Notes under the pieces: model-generated
What the model was told of the DNA's origin: nothing
Database searches by the model: none
The model's input: only the letters and a program-made list of their open reading frames with translations
NCBI GenBank assembly: GCA_002077065.1
Contig: NAJO01000012.1
Span: 744,001 to 808,000 of the forward strand
Direction of reading: 5' to 3'
Length of the DNA: 64,000 bases
Origin: Cryoendolithus antarcticus
Taxonomy: Eukaryota > Ascomycota > Dothideomycetes > Cladosporiales > Cladosporiaceae
In this document: positions 21,619 through 32,837 of the stretch, piece after piece
Layout of the letters: each line of letters starts with the position of its first letter
How positions within the stretch are numbered: the first letter of the stretch is position 1
Made by a program: the position numbers and the translations under genes

Positions 21619-22442
21619 ATGCTCGCCAGCCGTGTCGCCGCCCGAAGCGCTCGCGTGGCAGCGCCGCGCCTTGCGCAAAGTCCTCTTTGCGTAAGAGGCT
21701 TCGCCGATGCCAAAGCCGGAGCAGATACGAAGCCTCCTATCGCGCTGTTCGGACTCGATGGCACCTACGCAAGCGCGCTGGTACGTAAATACTGTGGATG
21801 GAAGGTCGGACAGGACACGGAAGGGAGTGGGAGAAGCTAACGAGATCCGTGCACAGTACACCGCAGCTGCCAAATCCTCCGCCCTGGACCCCGTCTCCAA
21901 AGCTATGGACAGCCTAGCCGCGACTTTCAAACGCGACCCCAAGCTGCACTCGATCCTCACGGCGCCCACACTCTCCGTCTCGGACAAGAAGCAGATTGTC
22001 GCTGAGCTGCACAAGTCCACCGGCGTGACTGACAAGTCTAAGACGCTGGACAACTTCCTGGACACGCTGGCTGAGAACAACAGACTCAACGTGCTTGACG
22101 GTGTAGCGGAGAAGTTCGGCTTGTTGATGAGTGCTAGTCGTGGGGAGGTGGAGTTGACGATTACGAGCGCGGCGCCGCTGGATCAGAAGGTTGTGAGGCA
22201 GTTGGAGGCCGCGATTAGTAAGAGTCAGTATGTGGGGCAGGGGAAGAAGTTGAAGGTTGTGCCGAAGGTATGATCTTGAACTTGTGCACTACGTGGAATA
22301 GATGCAGTTGCTAACTCAGGTGGTACAGGTCAACCCGGAGATCAAGGGTGGTTTGGTGGTGGAGATTGGCGACCGCACGATTGACCTCTCGGTTTCGTCG
22401 AAGATCGCAAAGATGAACAAGCTGTTGCAGGATACGCTATAG
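21619..22442 (+). CDS. ATP5: Mitochondrial F1Fo ATP synthase subunit OSCP (ATP5)
   Basis: Exons 21619-21780, 21857-22267 and 22329-22442 (introns 76 and 61 nt, GTACGT/CAG and GTATGA/CAG), 228 residues. It starts with an Arg/Ala-rich mitochondrial targeting sequence (MLASRVAARSARVAAPRLAQ). The mature part has IALFGLDGTYASAL joined by splicing to YTAAAKSSALDPVSKAM, then LDNFLDTLAENNRLNVLDGV and the C-terminal IKGGLVVEIGDRTIDLSVSSKI, which are the OSCP/delta signatures. It links the F1 head to the peripheral stalk. Two CAG acceptors sit 8 bases apart before exon 3; the second (22328) keeps frame and leaves a CTAAC branch-like site 12 bases upstream. Confidence 0.97.
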
Positions 22443-23278
22443 ATGGGGACCAGACGGAAGGAGGTTGCTCATAGCGCAAGAAAGTCTCACTCCTGTCGGA
22501 GAGACTCCCATGCATGGCACCATCACCTCATGCATGTATTTACTAGTACCTTGACTATTCCGAGAGCCTTCTGCTTGTTTCATCGAACCGCCAAGGTCTA
22601 CTGCATCATGTCGGATTCTCAATCGTAATTACGCCTTTCCAGGAGTCTGATATGTGTATGATGCTCTGGCCAGCTTGACTGCGACAGTGAATCGCTGTAT
22701 CACCGTATCTGTGAGAGTCCAGTCTCCACCTCGTAGCCACAGACGAGACTGCTTTTCTCTCTCTTCTACCTGTCTGTCTCTCTTGCACGCTTTCTTCTGT
22801 GCCATACACGTTCCTCGTCAGGTGCCGTCTTGGCACAAATGCCGCACTCTCGCGTCCATGTCTCTCTCCAGGAGATGGCGGGATCACTCTTCCTCCACAA
22901 AACAAGGATCCAGCTTGACCTCGCTGGTGCCGCATCATTGTTGGTAAGTATGCGTCTCTGCCTACTGTACGTTTCCTATCGCTCTCTCACGATGTCGCCT
23001 CCCGCTCTCGTGCGTCGATCCTCCCGATGTTGGGACGCGAACTTTGTCACTCCTTCACCGCGTCGTCAACGAGACAACGCGTTGTGAGTCAACATGTGAT
23101 CTGCAAGGCTCCCATTCTTTCCAGTCAGTGGCATTTGAGGCCGTTCGTCGAGTCACGACTACCGGCTAATGTGCTTGCTCACTACATAAAGCGCAGCGAC
23201 TGGCCACTCCAGAAACTTACAACGAGTTCGCTGGCTCTTGCGAGCCAACTGTGATCAACAGACACTTTCACCGCCATT
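22443..23278. other. Intergenic, no gene recognised
   Basis: Pyrimidine-rich in part (22740-22900). No supported coding region. It precedes the large pseudogene. Confidence 0.5.
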
Positions 23279-26200
23279 TTGGCGACACGATACAGGTACC
23301 ACAGGCTCAATGCTCGACAAATGTGCAGCGTCGAACCAGCTGAGCTGGCGAGCTACGTACGAAAGCACATGGTTGAGGCTCCTGATACCGAGATCATCTC
23401 GAACAACCTGCTTGAGTCTATCGCCATCCAAGCCATCCCACCACGTGTATACAGAGTCTGGCTGTCAGTACGTCCGGACGCGAGTGCCATCGCGGCAGGG
23501 CTACGGCAGATGCACTCTGTGTTTTGTCGTGTAGGTGCTATCAAAGAAATTCGACGCCGTTTCCGGACTGGGCAAGTCAGTGGAGTATGGCGGGCTCTAG
23601 GTGGAGTGACTGGGATCGTGGAGATGATGTCGAAGTGGAGCGTGAATGAAGTGAAGTCGTTTTGCCAGGCCGTGCATCGCAGTGGCACGGCTTTTGTAGG
23701 CCGGCAGGAGAGACAGCTACTTGTAGATGAGCTCGTCGGTGTCCTGCTGCCGGATGGAGATCAGGGCTCTGTAGTGAAGAACCCGGACCAAAGACCGCTG
23801 GAAGCCGACTATGCGCGGATGGTCTCCGCCTGCACATCCGCTTTCATACAGCGCTGGAAGACCAGGGTAGACAGCCAGCTCCTCAGGTCAAAAGTCTTAG
23901 TCAAAGTCAATCTATGTTGTGCAAGCAGTGGTGCTTGGATCTGGTCCGTGACGGCAATCCCGGTCTTGAGGACTACTTGCCACTGCTCGAGAGCGCAATG
24001 CCGCAACCTTCCCAAAATGATCCCACCACCACGGAGAGCATGTCGTTCGCAACCGAAGTGCTCGAACTCATGCTTGACAATGACCGCTTTCCAGTCAAGG
24101 AGAACGTCCTGTGCACCATCGTCGAGAACACATTGAAGCGACTTGCTCGACGGAAGGCCCTAGATGCAGCCGACCTGCAAGGCCTGGTCACCTCAGCTTC
24201 CAGGCAGCACAAAGCTTCAAATGCTATCACAGCACGGGCTCTCCAGGTAATCGGTCGAGCTTTACAACAGCAAGCCGCGAAGACAGCAGCTCTCACGATC
24301 AGGTACTCCAAGTATATCTCCAACCTCACCGTACTATACACTAGAGAGGGGCTAGATGCGATGTCCGATCTGACCACGTTGTTGCGAGTAGCAAAACTTG
24401 CATCACACGAAGGGACGCAGTGGCTGGCTGAATCGTTACATGAAGCGGCGCAAGGGAAACGGTACGAGCTGCTCAAATGGCTACTCATCAACGTGTCGAA
24501 TTATAAGCTCGATCTTGGGGTGCGGAAAGCTGCACCCAGAGCAGTGCCTGAGTTTCACGCTATGTTGTTCGAGATACTGCCGTCTACCGATGCAATCGAT
24601 TTCCTCGATACTCTGTTACGACTCGGCTTGGAAATGAGAATCCCAGGACCAATGCGTGCCTCAGAGGACGCAAATGCGATCAACGCGAATCTCTTGAGGC
24701 TCTCGATCGGGATCAACGCATCAACGGATCTCGATACCGCCCTCAAGCATATCTCGCGCTGCCGAGAGAAGGCCCAGACAAGTCGAGATGCGACTGTTCG
24801 AGCTTTCTGGGTGGAAGCCGCATTTCGGTTCGCCGGCTTATCATGCTCCCTTGACACACTGAATGACACACTGCTGTGGGCTCGAAGATACAATTCAGAC
24901 TCTTTGACCATCAAGACTGCTTATGGGAGCGACGTGATGGCTGATAAACATATGGTCGAGTGTCTTGCCGGAATGCAGTATCGCGCAGAATGGATTGTCG
25001 TGCGCACCGACCTGAAACAGCGTCTGAAGCAGGCGAACAGGACTCTTTTGTTCATTCTCGAAACGGCAGTCATGTTTCAGAAAGTTCCTGGATTCCAGGC
25101 CCACGCGTGGCAACGCTCTCTCCGAAGCATGCTCCGCAATGTCATCGAGTCTCGAATGCGGAAGACGAATTTTCTCGTCAGCCGAAGTAGCTGGACAAAT
25201 GATGTTGTCTTCCAGTGTGTATGGCAAGACACTCTTGAGACCCTCCTCAAAGCCGAGCAAATCTGCTTGGCGGAGGAGAATGTGGTCCTAAGCATGCGCG
25301 ATCTTGATGGTCTGACCTACCCGGTGCGTGTCGAGGGTACTGCCGCCAAGGCAGCGTTGCTGCGCTTCGTAGACGAGCTCGCAATCAGGCGAGACAGCCT
25401 TTGTCGCACCCATCGCATGAGACTAAACGCCTCTGTGATCGAGCTCCGGGATCCGTGGCCACGCGGCCTTCCCAATTAGTGCTTGCAAGAGTTCATATAC
25501 GACGGTGAGATACTGGATCATGACACACTGTATCTCAGCACACGACTGCATAGTGTGGTCTTCCCGGATGCAAAGCTGGCGCGAGAGCCTTCGCCCCAGG
25601 ATGAAGATACTCGCTTCGCTATCGGACACTATGTTGAGAATTACAAACACGCTTTGTACTACTACGTGCTTCGTTGAAAGACACTCGAATCTCGGAAACG
25701 TGGAACCAGGCTCTATCACACCTGAGTGATCGCATGACACCTTTGGAAGCCAGACTGCATTGGAGAGCGGTGTTCCATGAATCACAGATTGAGATCCAAA
25801 ACGACTGGGTCGAGCTCCCACCTCCCGTGTTGCCTCGAATCCCGGATACTGACGGTGAGAATGTGAGTGAGTGGGATCCGTTACGCGAGCCGCAGCAGCC
25901 AGAGTTGCAACAGCGTGTGCTCCCTGCCATTACCCTGGATTGTATGACGGGACAATTCTAAAGCTCGGCCAGTCTCTACGACATCGGTAAAAAGGTGGCC
26001 TGGGTGGTATCAGAGGAGAAGGTCCCGGCATACCAGGCAGGCTCTTTCTGGGATGTGTATAAGGACAGCCACCTTCCCAGGTCTGCCGAGGAGGCTTTCG
26101 TTGCTACTGGGCTCTTGTACATCGACAGTCGTGTCAAGTCGGACACAAGTCTCCTGAGCAAGCCCTTCCCAAGGGGTCATACTTAGAAGTATCCGGCTGT

Positions 26201-27838
26201 CTTCCTCGATGAGAGTTTCTTGAACCAGAGAGCGCTGGACACGAATCCTAAGGGAACGTGGGCGAGGGGCTGATAGCGCTGCGGCAAAGGATACGGCATC
26301 GCAGCCACGTGCTAGTCTTGTCAAGATCACTACTGTGAAAATGTTGGCAGAGCTGCTGCACCATGTGGCATTCGACGAGAGCTTCTCGGTGTACATACTG
26401 CGCTCGATACTGGTAAGATCCACACATCTGGACACCCGTGCTGCTGTCGTGAGCAGTCTCGTGCAGATTCTGTCGAAGACCACCCAAGAGCGCACAAGGG
26501 AGGCGATCTTGGCAATATTGGAACAGTACGCCGTTCCAATGGCGGCGTCGATGAACGAGCGGAAGCCTATGGCAGAGCAGGACTGGCTGGAAGCTGAGAC
26601 TGCACTGTGCTTGCCGGAGGTCAGCGTAGAGCATCCACTTCAAGCATCGATGCGGACGACCGCCATAATTCTCTCGCCTACTACACTGCAAGCAGTCTTT
26701 CACCGTCGTATCATAGTGCCGCTGACCCAAGCCAGCGCGGAAAACAACGCTCGATGGACCAGGCTCTTCCTCGAGAAGTACGACACCTTGCACTTGCTAG
26801 AAATCATCACACCAGTGCCAACAGATCTAATGCTGCCAGTGGAGATACTGCATCAGGCCAACCCAGTCACTGCCGCAATCACTGAGCTCGTAACACCACC
26901 GGCGTTCGAACAGTACAGCAATTATGTCATGGCAGTTCTTGGATCACCACAGGATCTGCTCGACTTCAACAGGCAATTGCGTGAAATTTCATATAGAAGA
27001 CGGCGCAGAAGCACGAAGCCACTGGCTGTCTCAATGGGGTGGCGCATCCTGGTCGGTCATTCATACCTACGAAGTCCTCGACGTGCCCAAGATGCTTCGA
27101 ACAGTCGAATGGAGTGAAAAGCCCGGGACACTCCAGCTCGAGCACGCTCACGCTCACGAGCGCAAGGTAATCGACATAATGCTACGCCAATACGACACAG
27201 GCGCCGGCCATTAGAGTACACAGCTGGTACGCCACGAGCTTCGACCTTGTGAAGGTTCAGAAGCCGCAAAGATATGGGCGCTGCATCTGAAGCCTATGCT
27301 GGAGTACATGCTGCAGCGAGTCGATGTAACGCGAACAACAGAGTGGCAGCAGGATTCACAACGCGAGCCATCGATACTGCCGTCCACTTCTCACATTCGT
27401 ATGCGCTTGCTGCCGCATCCAGGCGATGGCGTCGAGGGTAGCAGGGCAGAGCAGGTCGAGCGAGCTCACAGCTTTGCCGATGCAATCACTGAGCTTCTGG
27501 GGAGCCTGGCCGAAGAGCGTACATATCATGTGGACTTTAATCTGCTGAAGGAGCATCTCAAAAACAAGATCAATCAGCGGACGACGCTAGACGTCATGAA
27601 AAGACTCGGCTCACTTGGGGGCGGTCCTGATGAATTGCTCTCAACAGCGCAGCTGCTGCAGATCGAGCTGGCACAGCATCTGCTAAGCAGTGCGCAGAAG
27701 CCGGAAGTGGAACTTGAGGTCAAGGCAGTGCGCGAGATGCTTGACAGCTGGGTAGCGAGTGCAGACGAGGAGGTCAGGAAACACAGTATTGCTGCCTTGC
27801 GACAGCTGGAGAGGGACTGGAAACTTGTATCATTATGA
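23279..27838 (+). pseudogene. Large decayed gene for a conserved fungal protein of unknown function
   Basis: Coding-quality sequence runs about 4.5 kb in one direction but hops between frames. In order: frame from 23279 (AELASYVRKHMVEAPDTEII, LSVRPDASAIAAGLRQ) to about 23.88 kb; a shift, then an open run to a TAG at 25477-25479, after which the same frame continues (CLQEFIYDGEILDHDTLYLS); a shift near 25.66 kb; TAA at 25959-25961 and TAG at 26184-26186 read through in frame; a shift near 26.25 kb (then SLVKITTVKMLAELLHHV); a shift near 26.98 kb (then VKFHIEDGAEARSHWLSQ); TAG at 27212-27214; final stop at 27836-27838. No introns of fungal size remove these. The intact form would be about 1,500 residues, mostly helical. 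It resembles a large uncharacterised ascomycete protein I remember only vaguely. Long surviving open runs (over 500 codons) suggest fairly recent loss. Confidence 0.88.
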
Positions 27839-28177
27839 TGGCACGCAGTTGACAGGAGAGGCGGACCGCTCAGCGACTCTTCTTGATGAAGGCCGCTGAT
27901 ATATGCAGCACCGCGATAGAGCATACGCAGTTACAATGTCAGCGAGAGCGCACATCGTACACACTAAAAGCATACACGCTCTCCAGCGCAGCTCTGACAG
28001 AACTTGATTACTACGGTGCAACACAGATTAGCAGTGTAAACCATGGGAACCTCTTGAGTGGTCCGCATCTTCTGTCATTCGCGTAGTTGGGCAGGCAGCA
28101 GCGGGTCTAGTGGTTGAATGAGGGGACGTATGGACATGATCTATGATAATTTCTAAGTACACTAAATACGCACAACA
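27839..28177. other. Intergenic, convergent 3' ends
   Basis: Short spacer between the pseudogene end and the minus-strand unknown gene; no gene seen. Confidence 0.5.
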
Positions 28178-29193
28178 CTACAACTTCTTGAAGAAGCCCA
28201 CTACGCTTTGCCTCCTCTGATTGCGCTCTTCTTTCTTAATCAACTTCACAGCATCGCTGATCATAGTCGACTCCTGCTGCTCTGTATGCGGCGCACTGCT
28301 GTGCCGCCTGAGAAAGCCAGGTCGCTTCCCTGCTGCGCTCGTACCATTGTGGTGTGATTCCCGTCCTCCGAACCCTGCTTTTTGTAACGTCGAGCGCATG
28401 TCATCTCCGCATTGGCTTTGTTGCGCCCAGTGTGGTCGGTCGTGTCGCAGGATGTTCGGTCTTTGTGTGCCGATTGGCTGATCGTCGTCCTCCCCTGCTT
28501 CTGCAATGGGCGATCTTGAGCTGTCATGTTCTCTGCCGATCTTGAACTCCGGTGTTTGCTCCTCATCAACATCGTGAGTAGCGATTCGGGGTATCTCAAT
28601 GCGCTCGTATGCAGTTTGCGAGCCATGCTTGATGGCCACTAGTTTTGTCGTCATCTGTGGACTAGGCTCCGATTGCTTGTCACTACGTCCGGACCTGAAG
28701 CCTGCAAGATTTGCGCTTCGCCCGGGCGGCTTGCCGGTGGTATACTCGGGAGGTAATATTGAGTCATGGATATGCCTTCTACTGTATTTGACGTTCGGAC
28801 CTGAAGCCGACTCTCGCTTCGATGCTGACAAGTCTTTCGCACTGTCATCCACATGCAGCAGAGCGTGCAAATGCTTGATGTCCATGACAGGCTTGCCATC
28901 TGCAGTAGCTACCACAGTCGTCCGGGCCACAGGTGCTGCTGACATGCTTTTCAAGCGTTGGTCGATCGCTGCGGCCTCGAGATCTCTGTTGGCATTGCGT
29001 GCATGTGACCTGCTCTCGCGCTCGAGCTGTACGGCCTCGAGCTTCTGGCTAAGGTAAACAGGATCGACACAAAGACTCTGAGGCTGCTGCATTCTGTTAT
29101 CAGGCTGGGCAAGTGTCTAGGAGATGTCAGTCAGTAAGTCTGTTGCAAAAGACGAAAGCTGCGTACCGTAGAGGGGTTCATCAGTGTCGCCAT
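28178..29193 (-). CDS. Hypothetical protein, two exons, mostly disordered
   Basis: Exon 1 is 29167-29193 (MATLMNPST) and exon 2 is 28178-29116, joined across a 50-nt GTACGC/TAG intron that keeps frame, giving 321 residues. An early helical, charged segment (LSQKLEAVQLERESRSHARN, about residues 30-50) could be a coiled coil. The remainder is rich in Ser, Arg, Asp and Pro with RRHSSAPH-type phosphosite-like sequence. The extreme C-terminus is basic with aromatic residues (RRQSVVGFFKKL), which may contact membranes or a partner. I do not recognise a family. Confidence 0.6.
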
Positions 29194-29260
29194 TGCCCCG
29201 AATGCTGGAGCCGACCATTCGCTTCGGTAGCGGATAAGGTGCTGACTGGACACGAACGAT

Positions 29261-29874
29261 CTATACAGGCAAGGCCAGACCAGTCTTGTGAATGTCCCAA
29301 AACTGCCGTTTGCAACGCAACTCGGGCGATATCCTCCACAAACAAGCAACGCCGTGTGGAAATGATGTGGAGTGGCTAGTACGGGTTGTCGGGTATAATG
29401 GAAGGTTTTCGAGAGGTGTATCGTCAACAGCAAGCCACAGAGTAAGATCGAGTCCTAGGCGATGCTTTGCAATATGTAGGCGGTATCTTGCTGAGATAGA
29501 AACGCCGATCTTGCAAGAGAAATACTGGACGCGGCGCGGCCCTGTCGTACAGGACGCAGAATGAGAGCTCAGGCGACGGAAAAACAAGAAGTGGGAAGGC
29601 AAGCTCATAAGCCGACAAAGAAGAAAACACTGGAAGCACTTACGTCGTTCACCGTTGGCGCTATCGTGGCGTCAGTCACAAGGACCACCAAGCGGCGCGG
29701 TTGTTGGAAACTGGAAGTGTAGTCCAGGAAGAGTTTGGGTTGTCTTGCGGGGAGCGGCAATGGCTTGCGGGGCGGTCCATTGGATAAATGCTCGGGGAAC
29801 GGAGGGATCATTGATGCCCACGGCTCGAGAGCAGTATGATGAAGATTCACGATCGCGGCTCGACGTGGACGCAT
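29261..29874 (-). CDS. Possible hypothetical protein, two exons (weak model)
   Basis: Exon 1 (29644-29874) reads MRPRRAAIVNLHHTALEPWA and on to ATIAPTVND, ending at a GTAAGT donor. Joining to 29261-29524 at a CCAG acceptor gives a phase-0, 119-nt intron and 164 residues ending CKRQFWDIHKTGLALPV. No family is recognised, and the acceptor choice is uncertain because a nearer CAG (about 29537) would give a different, shorter tail. It ends 68 bases before the start of the next gene on the same strand. Confidence 0.3.
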
Positions 29875-30528
29875 TGGATGAGAGTAGTGATGATGTGTAA
29901 AGGACTTGGGAGCATATGACGGATGGATCGGATGTGACGAAAGCTGAAGTTCAGATGTGGGCCCGATTAAAGTCTGTGCATTCGTTCCTGCACTAGCGGA
30001 TGATCTACCAAAGTCATCTCGGCATTGCTTGGTGACCTGGGCAGAAACACGTGACAGACATGAGTAAGACGTTGCCCTGTTTGGCGGCCATCGCCTCTCT
30101 GACCGTCGGAGCTGGGTAGCTTTTCGGGTCGCCGACCTCGTTGCTCGTATCGTACAGTCGCCCAAATCTGATCTCTGTCCCCCCTGGCATCTCTCCACTT
30201 GGCCACTGACAGGGTGCTATCGCCTTGTCCGAATCTCCCTCTCAGAGGCATCACCCAGCGCTTTTGGCAAGCTAGAAGGCAGGCCCGGCGCCGCACTCGT
30301 CACGCTGCAGCGCTGCCGCGCCAATCTGAACTTGCTCTCGTATTGCGGTGTTCACATGAGCGGCCCGATCGACCGCCGAAGTCATCGTAGATAGTCGTGA
30401 AACCTCTTGATCGCCACCCATCGGCATTGTGTCACAGCATCCGACGAGTCGAGGCCAGAATCGCTCGGCCCTCGCCCACAGCAATGAGGTTCACAGTCCT
30501 CTCAATCTCCATCATGCAGTCACCACGT
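29875..30528. other. Intergenic, no gene recognised
   Basis: Contains the likely 5' region of the weak 29.3-29.9 kb model and the 3' flank of the mL61 gene. Only short frames are seen. Confidence 0.45.
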
Positions 30529-31149
30529 TCAAGCAGTCAAGTTCGCGACCTCTCCCCTCGCCTGATCCAGTAGCTCCCTCTCCCTCTTCTGCCTCGCCCT
30601 AACCTCAGCACTCAACTTCGCATCCTTGGCACTTCTCATCCTCGCTTCAGCCAGTTCTCGCATCTCCTCTCTGTCCTCGGCCGTAGGCTCCAGTACTTCC
30701 GCCTTGGTGAGTCGTATCAATGCATCCAAGATCTCCGAATTTGTCGAGTGTGTCATGTTGATCGTCTCGACTCGTTCTGTGGGTGCTGCTGCCGAGGGAA
30801 TATTGTGCTCGATCGATGTCGATGTAACGGCTGCTGGGGATGAGGTCTCAGAGCCAGAGGTTTGAGGGGCGTCGGGAGAGGTGAAGTGCACGCTCAGGGT
30901 TGCTGCTTCGGTCTGAGGTGCTGTCCGGTCAATCGTCATGGGTACCGCCGGGTTATGATATTTCATGCGGATGAGTTCGTGTTGCCAGAACTTCCTTGGA
31001 CCCATGTGACCACCATTGAGCTTAGGCGCAAACCGGAGGTGTATTCGCTTGATATCCTTCGGGAGTGTGATGGCGCCAGAGCCAACTCGAATCTCCAGCA
31101 GCTTCGTCTGCAGCGTGCGCATGCGCTGCGACAATGATGGTGAAGGCAT
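30529..31149 (-). CDS. Mitochondrial ribosomal protein with L51/S25/CI-B8 domain (MRP49/mL61-like)
   Basis: 206 residues, single exon. The thioredoxin-like L51/S25/CI-B8 domain fills the first 70 residues: LLEIRVGSGAITLPKDIKRI then GGHMGPRKFWQHELIRMKYH and NPAVPMTI, the pattern of fungal MRP49. After a Ser/Thr/Pro linker there is a charged C-terminal helix (about residues 140-200), which is longer than in yeast MRP49. It acts in the mitochondrial ribosome. It shares a 211-base divergent promoter with another mitochondrial ribosomal protein gene. mS25 is the alternative name within the same domain family. Confidence 0.82.
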   Translation of the reverse strand: MPSPSLSQRMRTLQTKLLEIRVGSGAITLPKDIKRIHLRFAPKLNGGHMGPRKFWQHELIRMKYHNPAVPMTIDRTAPQTEAATLSVHFTSPDAPQTSGSETSSPAAVTSTSIEHNIPSAAAPTERVETINMTHSTNSEILDALIRLTKAEVLEPTAEDREEMRELAEARMRSAKDAKLSAEVRARQKRERELLDQARGEVANLTA

Positions 31150-31360
31150 GGTGGTATATCGAAGAGCAAAGCGGTGGCGGGGACGAAAGAACTTTGAATG
31201 CTAAAGAGGCGAGATGTGATGTGAGGTCGTGGACTTAATCAATTGATCCATCAATGTTACCCAGAAGTTCGGGGCGGCAAAGTCGACACTCCCGAGCGCT
31301 GCATACAGACTTGATCTCCAGGCCCACCCTGCCACTGCACAATACCGTTCTGAACACGCC
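31150..31360. promoter_or_regulatory. Short divergent promoter for two mitochondrial ribosomal protein genes
   Basis: Only 211 bases separate the start codons of the mL61-like and bL28m genes. Sharing a promoter would co-express two parts of one ribosome; this is inferred from geometry. Confidence 0.55.
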
Positions 31361-32518
31361 ATGGCCACACTACTGCGCCGCCCAAGCGTCCTACCCCACC
31401 TTCCTTCACAGGTCCGCGCCCTCTCCACCACCCTTCCCCGCTGCGCCTCCCTCCAATGGCAGTCCAATTCCCCCGAGTCTCTCGCCGCTATAGTCCCAGC
31501 ATACCCCTATGGCTCCCCTCAATGGTACAAACAATCTCGCTCCGGTCTTTACGGCGGCCAGCAAATCCAATTCGGCAACAATGTGTCCGGTCGCTTCGAA
31601 ACCAAGACACGCCGCAAATGGCGTCCGAACATCAGGGCGAAGAAGTTATATTCGAGAGCACTGGGACGTACAGTGCAGGTCAGAGTCAGCACGAGAGTGT
31701 TGAAGACGATTGATAAGCTGGGAGGATTGGATGAGTACCTGCTTGGCGAGAAAGAGGCAAGGATCAGGGAGTTGGGAGAGAGCGGGTGGTGGTTGCGGTG
31801 GGCTGTCATGCAAACTGGGGCTGTGAGGGAGAGATTCAGGAGGGAGAGGGAGGTGCTAGGGTTACCTGCGAGTGACGACACGGAGGGAGCCGTGATCGAG
31901 ATCGATGCTGAGGAAGCACTTGCGACAGCTGCGGAAGATGCCATCGAGGAGCTGGCACAGGACGATGTCGAGACCGAAGCAGTCGCCACAGACGACGCAT
32001 TCCAAATCGAATCATCACCAGAATTACCCCCCCTACGATTCCGAGTCGGACCACGCCAACACATCATGCTCACACCTACCGGCTGGCGGCGAAGTTTGCC
32101 AGCCAGGACTGACCCGAAGAGCAGTCCATCTTACATCCGGCGTCTCAGAAACTCTACACAGGCCACTGTCCCGATGGAGGTTCTGAATGCTTCACTCGCT
32201 GCTGCGACGGTGGAGGAGTCAGTTCCAGTTCCACCTCGGATTGTTGATGTCGAGGACCGAGAGGCTGAAGAAGAAGCCGAGGCTCTCGAGGACGTCGAGG
32301 GTCAGTCACAGGCGTTCAAGGTGATCACCCGGAAGCTGACGCTCCAGGAACGGGTGAGAGTACGGAAGGAGGCGCTGAGCGAGATTGTGAGGGATCAGAT
32401 GTCTGCGGTAGAGGAACAAAAGATCGTTGCACGGCGCATGTTTTTGGAGCAGAGGCGAGAATGGCAGGCTAGGGAGGCGCAGGCTAGGTCGGACGCGGAA
32501 GACTCGGTCATAGCATAG
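31361..32518 (+). CDS. Mitochondrial large ribosomal subunit protein bL28m (MRPL24 family), long C-terminal extension
   Basis: 385 residues, single exon. A basic, Ser/Arg-rich mitochondrial presequence opens the protein. The bL28 core is at about residues 60-125: SGLYGGQQIQFGNNVSGRFE, TKTRRKWRPN and LGRTVQVRVSTRVLKTIDKL, then GLDEYLL. Downstream is a long acidic, helical extension (about residues 180-385) with coiled-coil-like ends (LTLQERVRVRKEALSEIVRD), making this protein well longer than the typical core. It serves in the mitochondrial ribosome. Confidence 0.9.
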   Translation: MATLLRRPSVLPHLPSQVRALSTTLPRCASLQWQSNSPESLAAIVPAYPYGSPQWYKQSRSGLYGGQQIQFGNNVSGRFETKTRRKWRPNIRAKKLYSRALGRTVQVRVSTRVLKTIDKLGGLDEYLLGEKEARIRELGESGWWLRWAVMQTGAVRERFRREREVLGLPASDDTEGAVIEIDAEEALATAAEDAIEELAQDDVETEAVATDDAFQIESSPELPPLRFRVGPRQHIMLTPTGWRRSLPARTDPKSSPSYIRRLRNSTQATVPMEVLNASLAAATVEESVPVPPRIVDVEDREAEEEAEALEDVEGQSQAFKVITRKLTLQERVRVRKEALSEIVRDQMSAVEEQKIVARRMFLEQRREWQAREAQARSDAEDSVIA

Positions 32519-32837
32519 TGTAGTCAGCCATACTATCTTTGCGCGCCTCGCAGAGTAGTCTCAGCTAAGGCTAAAGCTCATTGTTACTGCTCCACTCGGA
32601 CTTCATCGTCTGGCATACATCTTACCTGTCAGGTGTGGCGATGGAGAGTTGTGAGACAAGGGTATCGTACACATGTATGTTTACCGATCCACTACTACTT
32701 TGCTCCTCATGCCCATAAAACCTTCAACTATCCGCATGGACTTTGAATTCGCCAATGTAGCAATGTACTCGTCCAGTCCCCCCGCGATGGCCATGCCACA
32801 TTTCTCCTTGCATGCTAGTATCCTGTCTTGTTTCACA
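32519..32837. other. Intergenic, convergent 3' ends
   Basis: 319 bases between bL28m and the minus-strand acidic frame; no gene seen. Confidence 0.5.
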
